Part shown: positions 51,776 to 64,000 of the stretch, piece by piece | Layout of the letters: each line of letters opens with the position of its first letter | Numbering within the stretch: position 1 is the first letter of the stretch | Origin: Poecilobothrus nobilitatus | Lineage: Eukaryota; Arthropoda; Insecta; Diptera; Dolichopodidae | Assembly: GCA_947095535.1 (NCBI GenBank) | Contig: OX352773.1 | Coordinates: forward strand, 4,960,001 to 5,024,000 | Direction of reading: 5' to 3' | Length of the DNA: 64,000 nt | Notes under the pieces: generated by a model | Seen by the model: only the letters and a program-made list of their open reading frames with translations | What the model was told of the DNA's origin: nothing | Databases searched by the model: none | Position numbers and translations under genes: made by a program

Positions 51776-52665
51776 AATGAAAACTAAAAATCTTATTATT
51801 TTGTTTTATTTTTCCGTATTTTTCAAGAAAAAAATATTTAACAAGATTAAAAAGATTTGAAAAAAGGGCATTCGTAACGTTTCCATACATTGTAATTGTT
51901 GTGCACTAATTGATTTATTCAATGAGAAAAAATGGTAATTTTTAGTCAATATCTCCTCTTGGAGAAAAACAAATATGAGGAAAAAATTCCATATTTTAGC
52001 AATATTTTTCAATCTTACATCAAATCAAGTATTTTCCAGTCTTCTTTAAGTTTAACTTTTAAAAATTCAGTACTTCACAATCTCCTTTCAAGTTTTAATA
52101 ATATACATAGCATACATATATGATTTATAAATTTTTCATACTATTATTCATAACTGCATTAGTATGAACAATTTTTCAGTTAATATCGAATGTTTGGTTA
52201 TTTGATTACATAAAAAGGTAGTTAAGTTTTTACTTTTAAAAGTTTCTTTACTTTTTTTACAATTCTATATTAAATTTAAATCTGCATTTTAACAGAATTT
52301 CTTATTCCAGATACATACAAGAAAAAACAAAAATAATTTAATTTTATATTAATTTTTATTTAACTTGACTTAACATTTGTTTTTATTAATTTATTTTTAT
52401 TTAAATGGAAAATTTTTGATATTTTTTTTCTTTCCATTTCTGTTTTATTTTGCTTCTATAAAATTATACAAATTATGTATAATTGTTTTCTTAATCTAAA
52501 TAATTATGTGAAAAAAGAAAGTCTTTTAAAAAAAAAAAAAAATAAAAAATAAGGTAATATTAATAATTAAATTATTACTAAACTTAAGCATAAAATATTT
52601 GTTTTCTTTCTTTATTATTTTATTTTGAAATTCATTTATAGAAGACTTAATTCTAAACAAAATAA

Positions 52666-55600
52666 TTAACGGTATTGATGATGCCGAGAATTATTATAAT
52701 CTTGATAACTGGTATCATGCTGTTGTTGTGGTTGCATTTGATTATACATACTCATTTGATTACTCATATTCATTGGATTATGAGAATTGTAGTTGTCCAT
52801 TTGAGGTTGAGGTTGTGGTTGATTATAATTTTGCATATTATAATCTTGCATGCCATTATTTCCATAAAATATATTATTCATAGGATTTATATTGTGCATA
52901 TTATCACTCATGTTATTCATATCAAACATATCCATTCTTTGCTGTGGAGGATAGGGGTTATTTGAATCAAATTGTGGTTGCATCATTGACGTCTGTTGTT
53001 GATAATAAGGAACTGTTTCTTTTTCATTATGAATTGATCGGTTCTGTTGCTTTTGATGACGTTGTAGTTGTTGCTGCGAAGTTGTTGGAATTGGCTGAGC
53101 ATGTGTTTGAACATTTTGTTGAGATAGTGTTTTACTCTTTTGTAGGGAGCCCATCAAATTAGCAATTAAATTTTGTGTATCAACAAGTGAGATGCCTAAA
53201 TTAGTAGTAGAATTTGATGTAATACTACTAGTCTTCGACATATTTGATAATTCTTCATGCTGGTTCTCATTTGTATCTCTTTGTGAATGGGATAACGAAT
53301 CACCACGATATGAATGTGTAGAGGATGATGACTGACGTGGAAAAGTATCATTCCCTAATTTCATTGACTGTTGAGTAGACTCATCAGTGTTTTTTCGACC
53401 AATATTTTTGGATGCCGCTTTAACAACATCATCAAAGTTGTAATCATCATCATCATCTTCAGAATCAATCATTTTTTGCAATTTGCGATCATCGTCTTCA
53501 TCATCTGAAAACATATTATAAGTTTTTTTTGTTGGAGATGAGTCTTTTGATTTATTTAATTCAGAAACTTTTTTATTATTGTTGTTATTAGCACTTGCAC
53601 TTCCTGGTGGTTTATGAGATTCTGTTAAACTTGATATATTAACTGATTTCCGTAATTTCTCTACTCTGGTAGGATTTGTCATTTCTAGTTTTTTCAAATG
53701 TGTTATTAAATGATGTTGTTCCTCACTGGATAAATGCTTAAAATTTTGCAATAAAGTTTGCAAATCAGAATCTGTTAAACTTTCTAAATCACCAACGCCA
53801 CTTTGAGCATTGGTATCTTCTTCTTCTTCGATAGGCTCAACTACCTCTTCTTCTGCAATATTTCGATCATGATATCTTTCTTCTTGATCATGATATTCTT
53901 CTTGTATTTCAGGAATTTCTTCTTCCTCTTCATCAATAATTGGAGGTGGTGGTTCAATAATTCCTAATTCAATTAATAAATCTCGAACAGACATAGTACA
54001 ATCTCGTTCTTTTGATAATTTCACCATAAGTATGAGAACATAAATTAATTTATTCATTTCATCAGTTGTTATATCAGTACGTTCTTGTAAAACTAATGCA
54101 GCAGCTAATTTTGATGAAATTATTTGACGATCAAGTGGTAAATCGATAAGTAAATTTTTATTTTGAGATGAATTTGAATTTTTGGAATCTTCTTTTCCAT
54201 TTTCTCTAGTTTCTTCTTGCACATCTTCTTGTTTTTTCATAGATCTTTCATTAGCCTGGTGAATTATTCCGGCTATATTTTTAATTGCTCGTTTTACAGT
54301 TTTAACTTTGTTTGCGTCAAAAACTTCAGCAATTAATTGGCCTTTAAGCTTTTCTTTGACAGTTTCAAAAAATACACAATGATCATCACTCATCAGCATG
54401 TCATCTGCTGAATTTGCTTTTATCTAAGAAATTATAAAAATTATTTAAAAACTTACACAAATAAAGAAGTGATAAATCAATATGTATAAAATTTCAGATT
54501 AAGAATTTCATTGATAGCGAGCGAATTTCAATAATGGGTAAGGAATTGTTGATAAAAATAGAGAAATTAAAAATTTCAAAACAAATAAGTATTTAAATAT
54601 TAATATCGTTTAAATTTTTAAGTATGTTAATCTGAAATTCTATACTCTGACTAATATTAAAATATGTTCATATTGTATGTATGTTAAATAAAGTGTTTAA
54701 GACTAAAAATATACCTTTTCTAACGCTAGTGCTTTTGATAAAAGATCTACAACTTTCGGACCTAAACTACCCAAGTGATCCTCCAGTGCTGTTAGCAAAC
54801 GTAAAACCGCAACTACCGTTAATTGGCCATCATCTTCTTGTTCCGGTGTTTTTTCTTTTTTTTCTTTAGGGGGCGATTTAGTAGCTGGCATATCTTCTTC
54901 GTACTTTACATATTTATATGGGTTCATTGGACGATATGTTGCATGTGTTGGATGAGATGAAGCATAGTATCTAGGTACGTAGCTCATATGACTGGGTAAT
55001 CTTGTCATACCAGCCGGGGGCATATGTGGTCTTAAGATATAATATTCATTTTGAGCAGCAGCTGATGATATATGAGGATACCCTGATCTTATATGCAATG
55101 GTGATCTAGATGAGCGATTGTGTTCACGATGACGAACAATACCACGACTACGACTATTACTACGACTTCGGGTTCTACTTCGACTACGACCACCACGTCG
55201 TTTATAATTTTTACTCTTACTACTACTTTGTCTGTCACTGAAATCACTTAAAGAACTTAACGATGGAGTACGTGATCGCGACTTTGCGCGACGACGATTT
55301 CGACTTGTATATGAGGGTTTACTAACATGCTTGGATGGTACATCCATTTCATCATCACTTATATCAATTATAGTAGGTTCTTTAGAAGAGTTTGTAATTT
55401 TATTAACTGTTGCTGGTTGGGTTTTCTGTAAATTTGTTTTAATTTTATATTTTTCTTTTAATTCATCGGTTTGTTCTTGAGCGTCTTCAGGTAAATTCAA
55501 TCGTCTTCTTAATTCCTTTTTTTTTCTTTCTATCTCTTCTGTATGTATTTCTTTCATACGTTTAGTCCAAAACAAAACCCATTCAGGTTTGAAGTCGTGT

Positions 55601-58600
55601 TTATTTGGATCTTTCTTTTCTGTAATAAAATATTAAATTTGAAGAAATAAAATTTGTTAACTACTTAAATAACTAATTTTTTTTAGATTAATTTAATAAA
55701 ATTTCCTGGTTTTTACTTTTTTTTACTCTGAAATGATAATTAAAATACGAATAATAACTTTTTCACTTTAACTTATACATACGTAGTGTTAATTTTAAAA
55801 CTGAATTCAACGAATACTTGGTAAACGTTTACTTTATTTGAAAATAATGTTATAAATATATACTTTGAAATATTTTCAAAATCTACTTAAATTTGCTTTC
55901 AAAAATTAAAAACTTTTTGCACTAAACTTTAAACTTTTTGAAGACAAAGTAGAGATATTTATAACTTTAATCTTTTCCGCCTTTGAAATAAAAATGTCTA
56001 ATATCACAAATTAATATGAAAAAGAATTTATTCAAATACCATTTGTTAACAGCAAAACTGGGCACAAGAGAGCCACTCATTTTTCTATCTAACTATTCGA
56101 TATTTTAGAGTTTTGACTATGAAATACTTTTAATTTCAAATCAAATTAATTCTAATAAAAATTACTCAATTTCAAAATTTAGTAATTTTTCTTTCACTTT
56201 TCTTATTTTTTACTGTTCCAACTCTTTTTTTATTACTTACCCGCTTGTAGTTCTTTATAGCGACGATTCCAAAATTGTTTCCATTCTTCAGGATATAATG
56301 GATGTTTTTCTGGATTTTTTTCATCATTTTTAAATTGTTTATCGAGATCATGAACGGCAATTTCTAACATACAACTAAAATTAAAATACATAAAAAAATA
56401 ATATTAATCCTTTTTTTTCATTTTACGTCAACTTAGTTTCAGAAGAAACAAAATTCTTACTCGAAATTATTTTTATTCGCACTTTTTTTTTTCTTTTTAT
56501 CACCAATTGCAATAAAAAAAATACTTAAAATAAATTTACATACTAAAAATAACTTAAACACCACGTAACTTATAGTAGCATAGTATTAATAAAATAAATT
56601 TAATAAATTATTCATATTGTGTGAATGTAATTAAAACGGGGGATGGCTTAACTTCCACGGATATGAGTTCCATGGGCTTAAGTTCTATTGAACTTATGGC
56701 CATTTTTAAATGAACTCAAGTTCAATGGAAGTTCTGACCACTTTGTGTTGGAAGCTAAGTCTAAAATAAAATGACTATAAGTTCCGCATTTTTTTGTTGG
56801 AAGTTGTATCTCAAATAAAATAGCCATACTCAAATAAAATACCCATATTTTTCAAATATGTATATCAAAAAAAATAATTAGGGAGAATTTTTTAGAATTA
56901 AACTCTAAAATCGCTCCTAATTCAGAATCTTGCATATACGGATCTATAAATAATGTCGAAAAAGGCAATTCACTAATTTTGAATCTAATTCAAAAATCCC
57001 TCCTGATTCAGAGTTTCGCATATTATGTATTCTGGAGAAAAGAGCATAGAATTTATATCCGTTGAAGTCAAGTCATCCCCCCAATTAGAAGATTAAAAAA
57101 ATCTTTAAAAATTAACTTACATTATTTTTTATTTAAAACAAATACTTACCGATATTTTTCCCACTTGTATCGTTCTTGAGCAATTTCAGATGCTTGTAAT
57201 GATAATTCTTTTGGTGTGGGAAGATTAATTTTCTTTTTTTCAGTTTTAAGTGTATCAATTCTTAAATAGAAATTTAAAAAAAAATAAAATGTTAATTACA
57301 TATTTCTCTGAAAACTATGTAGCCGTAATTTGAAAATTTGCCTATTTACTCACTCATCAAATGGAGGAGAACGTTGAACTCTTGGGCGAAAAATTGGTGA
57401 ATGTGAAAGTTTAGTTTTATTTTTGTATCTCTTATCATCTAATTTCCTAAATGGAGATTTTCGCTCGTCTCCCAAACTTTTATTTAATGATGTGTCTGAA
57501 TCACTAGATATATCATCAAGACTATTACGGTCTTTTCGATTCAGCTGAGTTGATCCATCGCCTTTTTTAACTGGAGCTTTTACTCTTGGTGGAGAGGGAT
57601 CGTCTTCAACAGCTGAAATAGTTAATTTTACACAAATCTTTTTTATAAACTAATGATGTTGAAAATAGTATTTACGTTTTTTTCTTTCAACTAAACTTCG
57701 GTCAATAGCATCGATGAAATTTGGACCAGTTTTTTCATCAAAATGCTTTTCAGCTATAATTTCTTGTAAAATAATATTTCTTTTACGTTTAAAATCATTA
57801 TTTTCACAAACAGATGGAGCTAAACGACCGTGATATTGTTCAATAGCTGAGATAACTCCTTCAATTAAACGTGGCATTATACTTTTAGCTTCCGGATTAT
57901 AACGGAATGGTATCAATTCTTTAACAACGGTTGGAAAATGTTTCTCCTAATGAGTATAAATTAAATGTTTTATATTATCGACTATTTTATTTAAATTATA
58001 AATTTTTTTTTTTAAATAGACACAAATAAAATAAATAAAATATTAATTATAAGTTATTTACTTCTAAAATTCAATTTAATCACAGTGTTTCACTTTATTA
58101 TTACAATATGTTCTTATACTTATTTTAACTCGAACTCATATTATTACGAACTAGATTCGGGTACCGAAACTTGTATAAAATGATAATTTTGTAATAGAAA
58201 TTAAAAATTTTATATCACAAGTAATTTTTTTATTAGATGCTTAAATTAAAAAACAAAATATCTTTTTTCAAAATTTAAATTAAAGCGAATAACATCAAAT
58301 AACACTTTCTTAGCACAATATCTTTATATAATAAACAAGTATTTAATGTATAATAAATTTTTTTGTGGCACTTTTTATTATATACTTATCTAGTAATTAA
58401 GTTTAATATTTTTTTTAAATTTTTATTTATTAGTGCTCTTGAACAGATTTTGACAAACCACTTTTGAACAAACACTTTGATATTAAACAAAAATTTGAAA
58501 ACATATAAAAATAACTTTTTAAAACAAATAATTAAATAACAAAGAATTATTGTTAAATTATTATTAATTATTTTCTTACCAAATATTTAAGTCTATGATT

Positions 58601-59862
58601 ATAACTGGACCAATGACTAAAAATAGATTTTTGATCTCCTCTTTTGTCACATAATAAACAAATATAATATGGTTCCTTTCCATCAATAGTTAATTCAACA
58701 CAATATTCGACACCGATTAAAGCGGCTTCTTTATATTCTGTTAAATACGGTTGAATTGTTGACGGTATTTTCACTTCATCTTCAAATCCTGGTGGAACAG
58801 GTTCTCCTGGCGCAATATTCATTTGAACTATAAAAACAATTTACAAAACTGATCAATCTGCCAAGGAGATCAGCAAATATTTTTTTTGAACTTAATGAAC
58901 TTACTTTTGGGTTTTGCCGTTAACGGAGCACGAAAAAAATGCGCGTCAATATTCGGTTGTGATAACTTTTGTTGATGTTTTTTTCCAGATATATGAGTTT
59001 GTAAAGAACGATCACTTGATAAACTAGTAACACCACACAAATGACAGTTGTAAACAAATTGTTGTGGATTATTTTTATTTGGTACACGTGAAAAAACGTG
59101 TCCTTCTGTACCGTCACTTAAGCGTACTGTTTGACTTAAAAAGTGTCTTTCAATATCCTAAACGATTTGTTATATTGAATATTTTAATAAATGAAAATAC
59201 ATTTATTTAAAATTAAGGGGAAAAAAAGCAATATAATTGAAAGCCGATGAGGTGTGTATAAATTATAGTGCAATTTGCGTAATTTATCTAGTACTTAATT
59301 TATACAAAATAAAATTGAAAAAAGTTAAGGATCTTAATATTTCCATTTATGTATTTGACATAGATGGAAAAGCCCATTGGTAAAAAATAAAACGGAATAA
59401 TTTAAGAGATAAATTTACCAAACATTTCAAAAGCCGGTTTCAAAGCTATAAGATGTAAGCATTTAGAGTAGTCAAAAACCAGTAAAGTAATTACTTAACT
59501 TTTTTATTGATTTTATAAATTTTAAAAACTAATTAAAAAGAATAACCAGGTTTCAATTAAAAAATAAATTAATTCAAAAACTAAACCTATAAGGTGATAT
59601 TTGATTATTTCCATTTATAAAAATAACCTGGCATTTATGTACTATAAATTTGCAAGGCATTAAAAATTAACTTGTTTGTTTAATGAATACACAAATATTT
59701 CTTTTGTGATATTTCTAACGATATATGTACGTACATAAATATGTATGTACATATGTATATAAAACATCGCACTATAATTTTTATGGATAAAGGAATATTA
59801 AAGCAAGATACATATACATAATGTAGAATTACCTGCGTTATACTATTGTCTTCTCTGGCCAT
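52666..59862 (-). CDS. U1-type zinc-finger, RS-rich nuclear protein (CG7065-like), complete
   Basis: Nine exons on the minus strand (59862-59833, 59157-58905, 58827-58580, 57946-57676, 57612-57354, 57260-57150, 56374-56241, 55619-54715, 54423-52666) total 3969 nt, giving 1322 residues. All junctions are GT-AG and in frame. Two U1/matrin-type fingers lie near the N-terminus: C48-C51-H65-H71 and C151-C154-H166-H172. A basic/charged middle follows, with a repeated W-x2-F-W motif across the boundary of exons 7 and 8 (about residues 413-460) and an RS-rich segment at about 541-600 (RSRSRTRSRSNSRSRG). The long C-terminal part has acidic stretches and an Asn/Gln/Met-rich, probably disordered tail. 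Fingers plus RS suggest an RNA-processing or RNA-binding role in the nucleus; this is inference. I associate it with the insect CG7065-like family from memory only. It is head-to-head with WDR7. Confidence 0.88.
55620..56240 (-). other. Intron of the zinc-finger gene
   Basis: A 621-nt intron with a GTAAGT donor. Apart from A/T-rich sequence nothing was recognised in it. Confidence 0.8.
56375..57149 (-). other. Intron of the zinc-finger gene containing dispersed repeat
   Basis: A 775-nt intron. It holds about two copies of the satellite-like unit (56885-57065). At 56650-56760 there are short repeated strings around GAACTTATGGCC, AAGTTCAATGGAAGTTC and related forms. Confidence 0.8.
56885..57065 (+). 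repeat. Satellite-like dispersed unit, about two tandem copies in intron
   Basis: CTCTAAAATCGCTCCTAATT and CAGAATCTTGCATATAC in the first copy and AAAATCCCTCCTGATTCAGA with TTCTGGAGAAAAGAGCATAG in the second match the unit at 41375-41575. The copies lie in a host intron, antisense to transcription. Confidence 0.7.
57947..58579 (-). other. Intron of the zinc-finger gene
   Basis: A 633-nt A/T-rich intron between the exon ending in the second finger (..HRLKYL) and the exon starting EKHFPTVV. No other feature was seen. Confidence 0.8.
59158..59832 (-). other. First intron of the zinc-finger gene
   Basis: A 675-nt intron separates the ten-codon first exon (MAREDNSITQ) from the exon with the first finger. 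It holds a short alternating ATGTAC-rich stretch near 59728-59760. No coding sequence was seen. Confidence 0.75.
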
Positions 59863-60820
59863 AATTTTAAAAAACACCTTAAATAAATTTTCAAAATTTA
59901 TTCCACTTTATTATTTTTATTTCATTTAATTTTTTGAAAGCAAAACAAAACTTGAAATTAGCACTACTCATACTCACTATCTTAATAATGCCGATCCACC
60001 ATATTGGTTTTACACAAGATAACTTTTTTTTTCAAGAAATTTTATTAAATTAAATTGAGAGTTAATTTAATAATAAATATTATATTTAAAAAAAAACCAC
60101 TTACCAAGTAAGTAAAAGTAAATTGTTTTTTTTTTAAACAATTATTAATATTTTTTCATTAAAAATAATCACTTTTTGAAATATATTAAAATATGAATGG
60201 TGGAAAAAGTACCTCTTTTTTCATTATTTAAAGCATTTAGCTTTTAGCAACTTAGCAGAAGCATTTAAATATTGCCGACTGACGCACGCAGTAATAAACA
60301 CCCCTAAAATGCCGAGTGTGACTTTTTTTTTATCATTTTTGACACTTTAATTTTGTGAATAAAAACGGATATTTTTTATACGACAATTATTACAATAGAA
60401 AATATTAAATATACAATAAATTTTATTAATATGTTTTTATTATTTTTTAAAATGTATAATTTAACAATAAAAACTTTAACCGATACCTTAGTTTTCTTAT
60501 ATGAATTGCATTTATTCAATAAATTTTAATTTATTTAAAATGTTTCTGGAGATTTATTACTATTACAATTATTTACATTTTGGAAATCGCTGTTAAGAAA
60601 TTAGAATTACGAATTCTGACATTTTGATGACATATGACATTCATCTTGTGACTTTTTATAAAAAAAAATCGATATTTGTTTTTCTTCATGAAAGTGGAAA
60701 AATTAATTAAAAATAAAATTAAAGTAATTTTGAGCTTTTTCAAATGTTTAATTGAACTCAACCCGAGTTTTTAATTAAAATTTAAATACAAAAAATTAAT
60801 TAAAATAAAAAAATTGTAAA
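59863..60820. promoter_or_regulatory. Shared 5' region of zinc-finger gene and WDR7
   Basis: Only 958 bp separate the two opposing start codons, so the 5' UTRs and promoters of both genes lie here and may be shared. The stretch around 60270-60340 is less A/T-rich (GACGCACGCAG, ACACCCCTAAAATGCC) and is the best candidate for a core. No TATA box or initiator could be assigned with confidence. Confidence 0.5.
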
Positions 60821-63800
60821 ATGGTTAGCAGTAATTTAGTTGTGCCAGTTGTCTTATGGGGCCCTTCTGCTCCTACTCATTGTGTTTCGAGTATATTTTT
60901 ATCAAAAGATCAAACAACATTAGCTACTGGATGTTATGATGGTCAAATATGTTTATGGAAAGTTGATCCAACAACATTTAAGATGATTCCAAGGTTATTA
61001 TTAGTTGGTCATACCGCTCCAGTATTATGTTTAACAAATGCATCTGAATCACCAGAATACGATTTTCTTGTTAGTTCATCTGAAAATGGCGAAATGTGTA
61101 CATGGGATTTAGTTGATGGTAGATGTACGGAAAGTATTAAACTATCACAAATTCATACACATATTCAAAGCTATCAAATGGCAAATTGTAATGATTTACG
61201 ATTATTTTGCATTGGATATTACCCTGAAATTTTAGTAATAGACCCATTTAGTTTGGAAGTTTTATTTTCACTTAGTTCAAAAGTTAAACCTGATTGGATA
61301 TCAGCTTTGCATGTTTTAAGACCTTCAAAAAGAGAAGATGACGTTGTTTTAGCAATAACAACAACAGGTACAGTTAAAGTCTGGACTGTAGTTGGTAACG
61401 AAAATAAATATTCTGAACCAATATATGAAAACGAATCAAAAATAATTCGATGTTTAAATGCAATAACATTAAAATGTTGTTCACAAAATCAACGTACCGT
61501 TTTAATAGTATGCACAAAATACTGGCAAATATTTGACGCAGGTAACATATTTTTTAATTTTATCGTTATTTTATTACAATATTAAATTTTATTTTGTAGG
61601 AGACTTTACTGTTTTGTGCAGTGTGAATTCTCCTACAAGAGAGCGTTGGCAAGGGGGTGATTTTATTTCTAAAGATCGTGTTATATTGTGGTCAGATGAT
61701 GGAAAAGGTTACATTTTCAAATTGCCAGCAAACTGTATTCCCGACAATAAGGAATTTCATTCAAAATCGGCCGTTCAAGATGCTCCTTATTTATATTGCG
61801 TTCTAACAACAAATGTTGAAAAAACATTATCGTGCCCGCCAGCAATGATGTTTATACATTTACAAAATTCTAATGACAAAAGTTTCTATTATTTATTACG
61901 AGGTGATTCAGAAGGTTTTGTTACTGTTTGGACTGTTCCTGAAATTCTTTTGACTGAAATATTGAAAATGCAATCAACTGAAATGGAACCAAAGCAAAAT
62001 AAATATACTATTTGTACTAGTTTAGTAGAAGCGTGGTCATTAATGCAACCACCTCCAGTAGGGATTTTAGATCAACTTGAGCATATAACTGAAGAATGTG
62101 TTAAGTTAACAGCAAGTATATATTTACCACCTCAATCGCGTTTGGTTGTTGGTAGAGAGGATGGAACAATAATAATAGTACCTGCAACACAAACTGTTAT
62201 GTTACAACTTTTATACGGAATTGGAAATGCGCAAAATTGGCCAAGACATCAAGTTTTAACAGGGCATAATGGTAGAGTTAATTGCTTGCTGTGCCCATCT
62301 TTAATTCATTCGAGATATGATAAAAATTATTTACTTTCTGGTGGAATAGATTTTGCTGTTTGTTTATGGGATTTATATAGCGGAAGTCTTATTCATAGGT
62401 TTTGTGTGCATGCAGGAGAAATAACACAATTATTAGTTCCGCCAAGTAATTGTAGTCTGAGAGTACAGAAATGCATATGCTCGGTTGCGTCTGATCATTC
62501 TGTAACTCTTTTAAGTCTGCAAGAACGAAAATGTATTTGTTTAGCTAGTCGACATTTATTTCCTGTAACAACAATAAAATGGCGTCCTTCAGACGACTTT
62601 TTAATTGTTGGCTGTTCAGATGGCACTGCCTATGTATGGCAAATGGAAACAGGTCATTTAGATAGGGTTTTACATGGTTAGTTTTTGAGTGTTTTTGATC
62701 ATTACTTAAGAAATAATTTTTATCTTTTTGTAGGAATGCTGGCCGAAGAAGTTTTATCAGCATGCGATGAAACATCAATGGAGGAAACAGCAAGCGTTAG
62801 TCCAACTTCTGATGTTGGTTTAGCTAATCCAGCGGTACATTTTTTCCGTGGGTTACGGCACCGGAATATGCAAGCTATACGTCACGCTACTCAACGTGGA
62901 ATACATCAATTGCAAATGTTGCACGGTCATAATAATAACGAAAACTCATTTTTAATGAAAAATCGTAATAGCCCTCTTGTTATACAAGGACTTCGTACGA
63001 ATCCTAAGGACGCCGAAAGTCATATTTTATTTTTTGATATTGATGGATTAATTTTTGAGCTACATAGTGAAGAGTACGCTACTTTAACACCTAATGCTCT
63101 AGAAGCTCAAGGACTTATTATTCCAAATACAGAACAGGAAACTCATGTTGGAGATCAAGCTGCTAAGAAATTAACAGATTTCTTTGGAAAAGTCAAAAAC
63201 AAAGCTGGTGAACTTGCTGTTAAAGATAAAGATAAACATGGTATTTTTGCAAAAGTTAAAGAAGGTGCTGAAAAATTTGAGAAAAATATTCAAGCTATTC
63301 AAAAAAATTTGGAAGTAAGCAAGGACAATAATGACTCTAAAAAAATTATTTCAAAAATGGAAGCGACTCATGTTATGGAAGTAGCTCAGTTACTTTTGTC
63401 TCTGTTACATTCATGGGGTTTAGATCCACATTTAGATAAAGTTTGTGAAACACAGTTGGGACTTATGAGACCAGTAGTTCCTCTTTGTTTTGGTATTTTG
63501 TCAAAAGGTGGATACATGTCTTTTCTATTACCAACTTGGCAAAATGATCCAGTACTAAAAATTCCCCAACTAAAAGAGTTGTTACCTAGTAATAGCAAAC
63601 CAGCAAGAGCGTCTGATATTCAGCAATCCTGTGTTATACGCCAGAAAAAATTGACTGAACTATTTACACGTAATTTACACTGGGAACTTAGTACTACCTT
63701 AACATCTAATCACATGCTTTCAATGGTAGCAATGTCAAATACATTGATGTCCATGAGTTCGGCATCATTCGTTCCAGAAAGTGAACAAGCAAAAATACTA

Positions 63801-64000
63801 ACAAAGCAATCATCTAAAGCTGGAGTTCAATTATGGAATACAGACGAAGAACGCGATGAAATTCTTTCCCAGCATCAGACACAAATTAAACAAAGTTGGA
63901 GTTTATTATCTACACACCATTGTTTATGTTTACCAGATAAACTTGAAACTACAGATCCAAAAGAATTTAAAAGACCTCAGGTAGAAGCAATGACAAAACG
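60821..64000 (+). CDS. Rbcn-3B: WDR7 / Rabconnectin-3 beta, 5' part (runs off window)
   Basis: WDR7 (Rabconnectin-3B) is a large WD-repeat protein. With DMXL/Rabconnectin-3A it promotes V-ATPase assembly and acidification of endosomes and synaptic vesicles, and in flies it affects Notch signalling. Three exons are visible: 60821-61541, 61600-62676 and 62734 to beyond 64000. They give about 1021 residues of a protein usually near 1,500. The N-terminus VVPVVLWGPSAPTHCVSSIF starts the first beta-propeller, with WD repeats ending CLWKVD, CTWDLVDG, FVTVWTVPE, AVCLWDLYSG and AYVWQMETG. The linker HFFRGLRHRNMQAIRHATQR and the region KKLTDFFGKVKNKAGELAVK to HVMEVAQLLLSLLHSWGLDP match the family layout as I know it. 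Both introns are short (58 and 57 nt) and keep frame (G|GA both times). The third exon has no stop before the window edge. Confidence 0.96.

Larger units (their letters stand above)
35745..52665. other. Repeat-rich 17-kb intergenic region
   Basis: No intact gene was recognised between the FMO start and the 3' end of the zinc-finger gene. The region is less homopolymeric than the other spacers and is largely built of old mobile DNA: foldback elements (35971-36106, 38033-38110, 37036-37358), a SINE (40181-40378), a satellite-like dispersed unit (38500-38575, 41375-41575, 51585-51640), a fly-type interspersed repeat (43480-44000), a decayed Ty3/gypsy element (about 47050-49450) and A/T palindromes near 51650-51775. 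Stretches such as 44150-46950 and 49560-51500 hold only short unrecognised open frames. Confidence 0.7.

Noticed and set aside
52675..53162. Two plus-strand open frames (96 and 72 codons)
   Set aside because: Both are antisense to the last exon of the zinc-finger gene, and their His/Ile-rich composition follows from Asn/Gln/Met codons.
62545..62793. Minus-strand 82-codon frame
   Set aside because: It is antisense to WDR7 exons two and three and crosses their intron.

Overview
The window looks like nuclear DNA of an insect, most likely a fly (Diptera). It is extremely A+T-rich, with poly-A/T tracts and (AT)n runs almost everywhere outside exons. The genes have short GT-AG introns, and the dispersed repeats include a type familiar from fly intergenic DNA. 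The species cannot be named from the sequence.

Layout. (1) 1-8377, + strand: the 3' nine exons of a fatty acyl-CoA reductase; its 5' exons lie outside the window. (2) 8378-15947: low-complexity A/T-rich intergenic DNA. (3) 15948-19140, - strand: a complete nine-exon TTC7 gene. (4) 22796-24736, + strand: a single-exon CRTC coactivator, divergent from TTC7. (5) 24737-33010: A/T-rich spacer. (6) 33011-35744, - strand: a complete three-exon flavin monooxygenase. (7) 35745-52665: a 17-kb repeat-rich spacer holding foldback elements, a tRNA-derived SINE with target-site duplications, a fly-type interspersed repeat and a decayed Ty3/gypsy element. (8) 52666-59862, - strand: a nine-exon gene for a 1322-residue U1-type zinc-finger/RS-domain protein, probably CG7065-like. 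(9) 60821-64000, + strand: the first three exons of WDR7/Rabconnectin-3B, running off the window and head-to-head with gene 8.

All splice models were built by hand from GT/AG sites. For the three complete multi-exon genes the summed exon lengths are exact multiples of three (2481, 1263 and 3969 nt including stop), which supports the models. The genes do not form one pathway. They cover lipid reduction (FAR), plasma-membrane PI4P supply (TTC7), cAMP/energy-responsive transcription (CRTC), oxidation of xenobiotics or metabolites (FMO), a probable nuclear RNA-related protein, and V-ATPase regulation (WDR7).

I found no convincing novel gene system. The most interesting material is in the non-coding DNA: an intact-looking SINE insertion, a satellite-like unit scattered at five sites, several foldback elements, and a repeated W-x2-F-W motif inside the zinc-finger gene.
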